6,034 bases of DNA, from assembly GCA_016183075.1 (NCBI GenBank), contig JACPFH010000513.1:1-6034 (forward strand), given 5' to 3'. The position numbers and the translations under genes were made by a program. Under the pieces are notes generated by a model. That model had not been told where the DNA came from and ran no database searches. It was given only the letters and a program-made list of their open reading frames with translations. The DNA comes from Deltaproteobacteria bacterium (lineage in GTDB: Bacteria; Desulfobacterota; Binatia; UBA9968). Positions 4,975-6,034 of this stretch are shown piece after piece (positions within the stretch are counted from its first letter, which is position 1; the number at the start of each line of letters is the position of its first letter).

Positions 4975-6034
4975 ATGCGCTGGATAAAGACACAAAGGGT
5001 TAGAAGTCGCGTCCTGTTGCCGGTCGTGTGGCTGGTCGCGGGGATCGTTCTTGGCAGCCACGTGGTTACCAATGTTTCCGCGATCCCTCGGGAGGATTAC
5101 GAGAGCCTGGAGGCCTTCACGAACATTCTCTCGATCGTCCGCAAAAACTACGTCGATGAGGTGAAGACCAAAGATCTCTTGTCGGGGGCCATCAACGGGA
5201 TGCTGCATTCGATGGACCCCCACAGCGCCTATCTCACGCCTGACCTTTACAAAGAGCTGCAGATGGACACCCAGGGGAAGTTCGGCGGCCTGGGGATTGA
5301 AATTACCGTCAAGGACGGGATTCTCACCGTCGTCTCGCCGATTGAGGATACCCCGGCCTACCGGGCGGGGGTCAAGCCCGGCGACCAGATCTTTAAGATC
5401 GAGGACGAGTTCACCAAGGATATGACGCTGATAGAGGCGGTGAGGAAGCTGCGCGGTCCTAAGGGTTCCGCAGTGATGATTTCGATCCGGCGGCAAGGGG
5501 TGTCCGATTTTCTGACGTTCAGCATCGTCCGCGACACCGTTCGGGTGCAGAGCGTCCGCAGCCGCGTGCTCGAGGAAGGCTATGGCTACATCCGGTTGGC
5601 CCAGTTCCAAGAGCGCAGCGACCGGGATATGCAAAAGGCGCTCGAGAAGCTCAGCGCGGAGAAGGCGGGGCTCAAAGGGCTCGTTCTCGATCTGCGCAAC
5701 AATCCGGGCGGACTTCTCACCCAGGCGGTCAGAGTTGCGGACCTGTTTCTCGATTCCGGCATGATCGTGTACACGGAAGGCAGGTTGGAGAACCAGAGGC
5801 AAAAATACTTCGCCCATAAGGAGGGCTCGTGGACCCAATTCCCCGTCGTGGTTCTCGTCAACGGCGGGAGCGCCAGCGCCTCGGAGATCGTGGCCGGCGC
5901 CCTGCAGGACCACAAACGCGCGCTGATCCTCGGGACCAAAAGCTTCGGCAAAGGCTCGGTCCAAACCATTCTCCCGCTCGACGATAACTCGGCGCTGCGG
6001 CTCACCACGGCGCGCTACTACACGCCCAAAGGGC
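4975..6034 (+). CDS. ctpA: C-terminal processing protease, S41 family with PDZ domain (partial, 3' end beyond window)
   Basis: This is an envelope serine protease that cleaves proteins near their C-termini. The 353 visible residues begin with a positively charged N-terminus and one hydrophobic segment (about 13-33), a signal anchor or signal peptide. A helical region carries NYVDEV (58-63) and the family motif SMDPHSAYL (79-87). The PDZ domain spans about 95-185, with the substrate-binding loop at FGGLGIEI (103-110) and AGVKPGD (131-137). The protease core shows LDLRNNPGGLL (238-248) and GGSASASEIVAGALQD (297-312). The catalytic set is complete: Ser301, Lys326 in GTKSFGKGSVQ, and Gln330, at the family spacing of 25 and 4 residues. 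The C-terminal part lies outside the window. It follows envC on the same strand after an 83-nt gap and probably shares its transcript, perhaps with its own promoter too. Substrates cannot be read from the sequence; cell-wall hydrolases or their adaptors are plausible by analogy with Prc and CtpA of proteobacteria. Confidence 0.95.
   Translation, partial: MRWIKTQRVRSRVLLPVVWLVAGIVLGSHVVTNVSAIPREDYESLEAFTNILSIVRKNYVDEVKTKDLLSGAINGMLHSMDPHSAYLTPDLYKELQMDTQGKFGGLGIEITVKDGILTVVSPIEDTPAYRAGVKPGDQIFKIEDEFTKDMTLIEAVRKLRGPKGSAVMISIRRQGVSDFLTFSIVRDTVRVQSVRSRVLEEGYGYIRLAQFQERSDRDMQKALEKLSAEKAGLKGLVLDLRNNPGGLLTQAVRVADLFLDSGMIVYTEGRLENQRQKYFAHKEGSWTQFPVVVLVNGGSASASEIVAGALQDHKRALILGTKSFGKGSVQTILPLDDNSALRLTTARYYTPKG

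Noticed and set aside
4954..5964. Long open frame (336 codons) on the - strand opposite ctpA
   Set aside because: It lies antisense to a protease gene with a complete catalytic set. Its product is rich in His, Arg, Asp and Leu with no domain signature, and it is explained by third-position GC bias.

Overview
The window is GC-rich, densely coding bacterial DNA from a diderm (Gram-negative type) organism. It carries a divisome and cell-wall gene set, ftsE-ftsX-envC-ctpA, on the + strand and, divergently, a large radical SAM protein gene on the - strand. The gene order and protein character resemble deltaproteobacterial, NC10/Rokubacteria-like or Nitrospirota-like genomes. That placement is an impression from family knowledge; nothing here fixes the taxonomy.

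Layout: (1) Positions 1-2053, - strand: a B12-binding-type radical SAM protein, 684 codons visible and still open at the left edge. Its N-terminal Rossmann-like domain lacks the classical DxHxxG cobalamin motif. The radical SAM core has Cys228, Cys232 and Cys235. The C-terminal extension contains two ungapped tandem copies of an 87-residue, Trp-rich, probably helical unit. (2) Positions 2054-2151: a 98-nt divergent intergenic region with a 12-bp dyad (GTATA-TG-TATAC) and a possible 4-codon leader ORF whose stop overlaps the ftsE start. (3) Positions 2152-4891: ftsE, ftsX and an EnvC-like activator, joined by 4-nt start/stop overlaps (GTGA, ATGA) and so almost certainly co-transcribed and translationally coupled. 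(4) Positions 4892-4974: a gap of 83 nt with an 11-bp direct repeat at 20-bp period and a strong Shine-Dalgarno sequence. (5) Positions 4975 to the right edge: a CtpA-type S41 PDZ protease with an intact Ser301/Lys326/Gln330 catalytic set, cut by the window end.

How the genes work together: FtsE (ATPase) and FtsX (membrane subunit) form a mechanotransmission complex at the division site. It is known in E. coli to drive a conformational change in the periplasmic EnvC, which then activates peptidoglycan amidases. The EnvC homologue here has lost most of its LytM zinc ligands, so it should be an activator rather than an enzyme; its cognate amidase is not in the window. The adjacent C-terminal-processing protease plausibly trims or turns over envelope proteins, possibly hydrolases or their activators, but that link is inferred from position. 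No functional link between the radical SAM gene and the division genes is visible beyond the shared intergenic region.

The division operon is a recognised arrangement. The least explained parts are the repeat-bearing C-terminus of the radical SAM protein and the small regulatory-looking elements in the two intergenic gaps. I found no RNA genes, CRISPR arrays, insertion sequences or convincing terminators.
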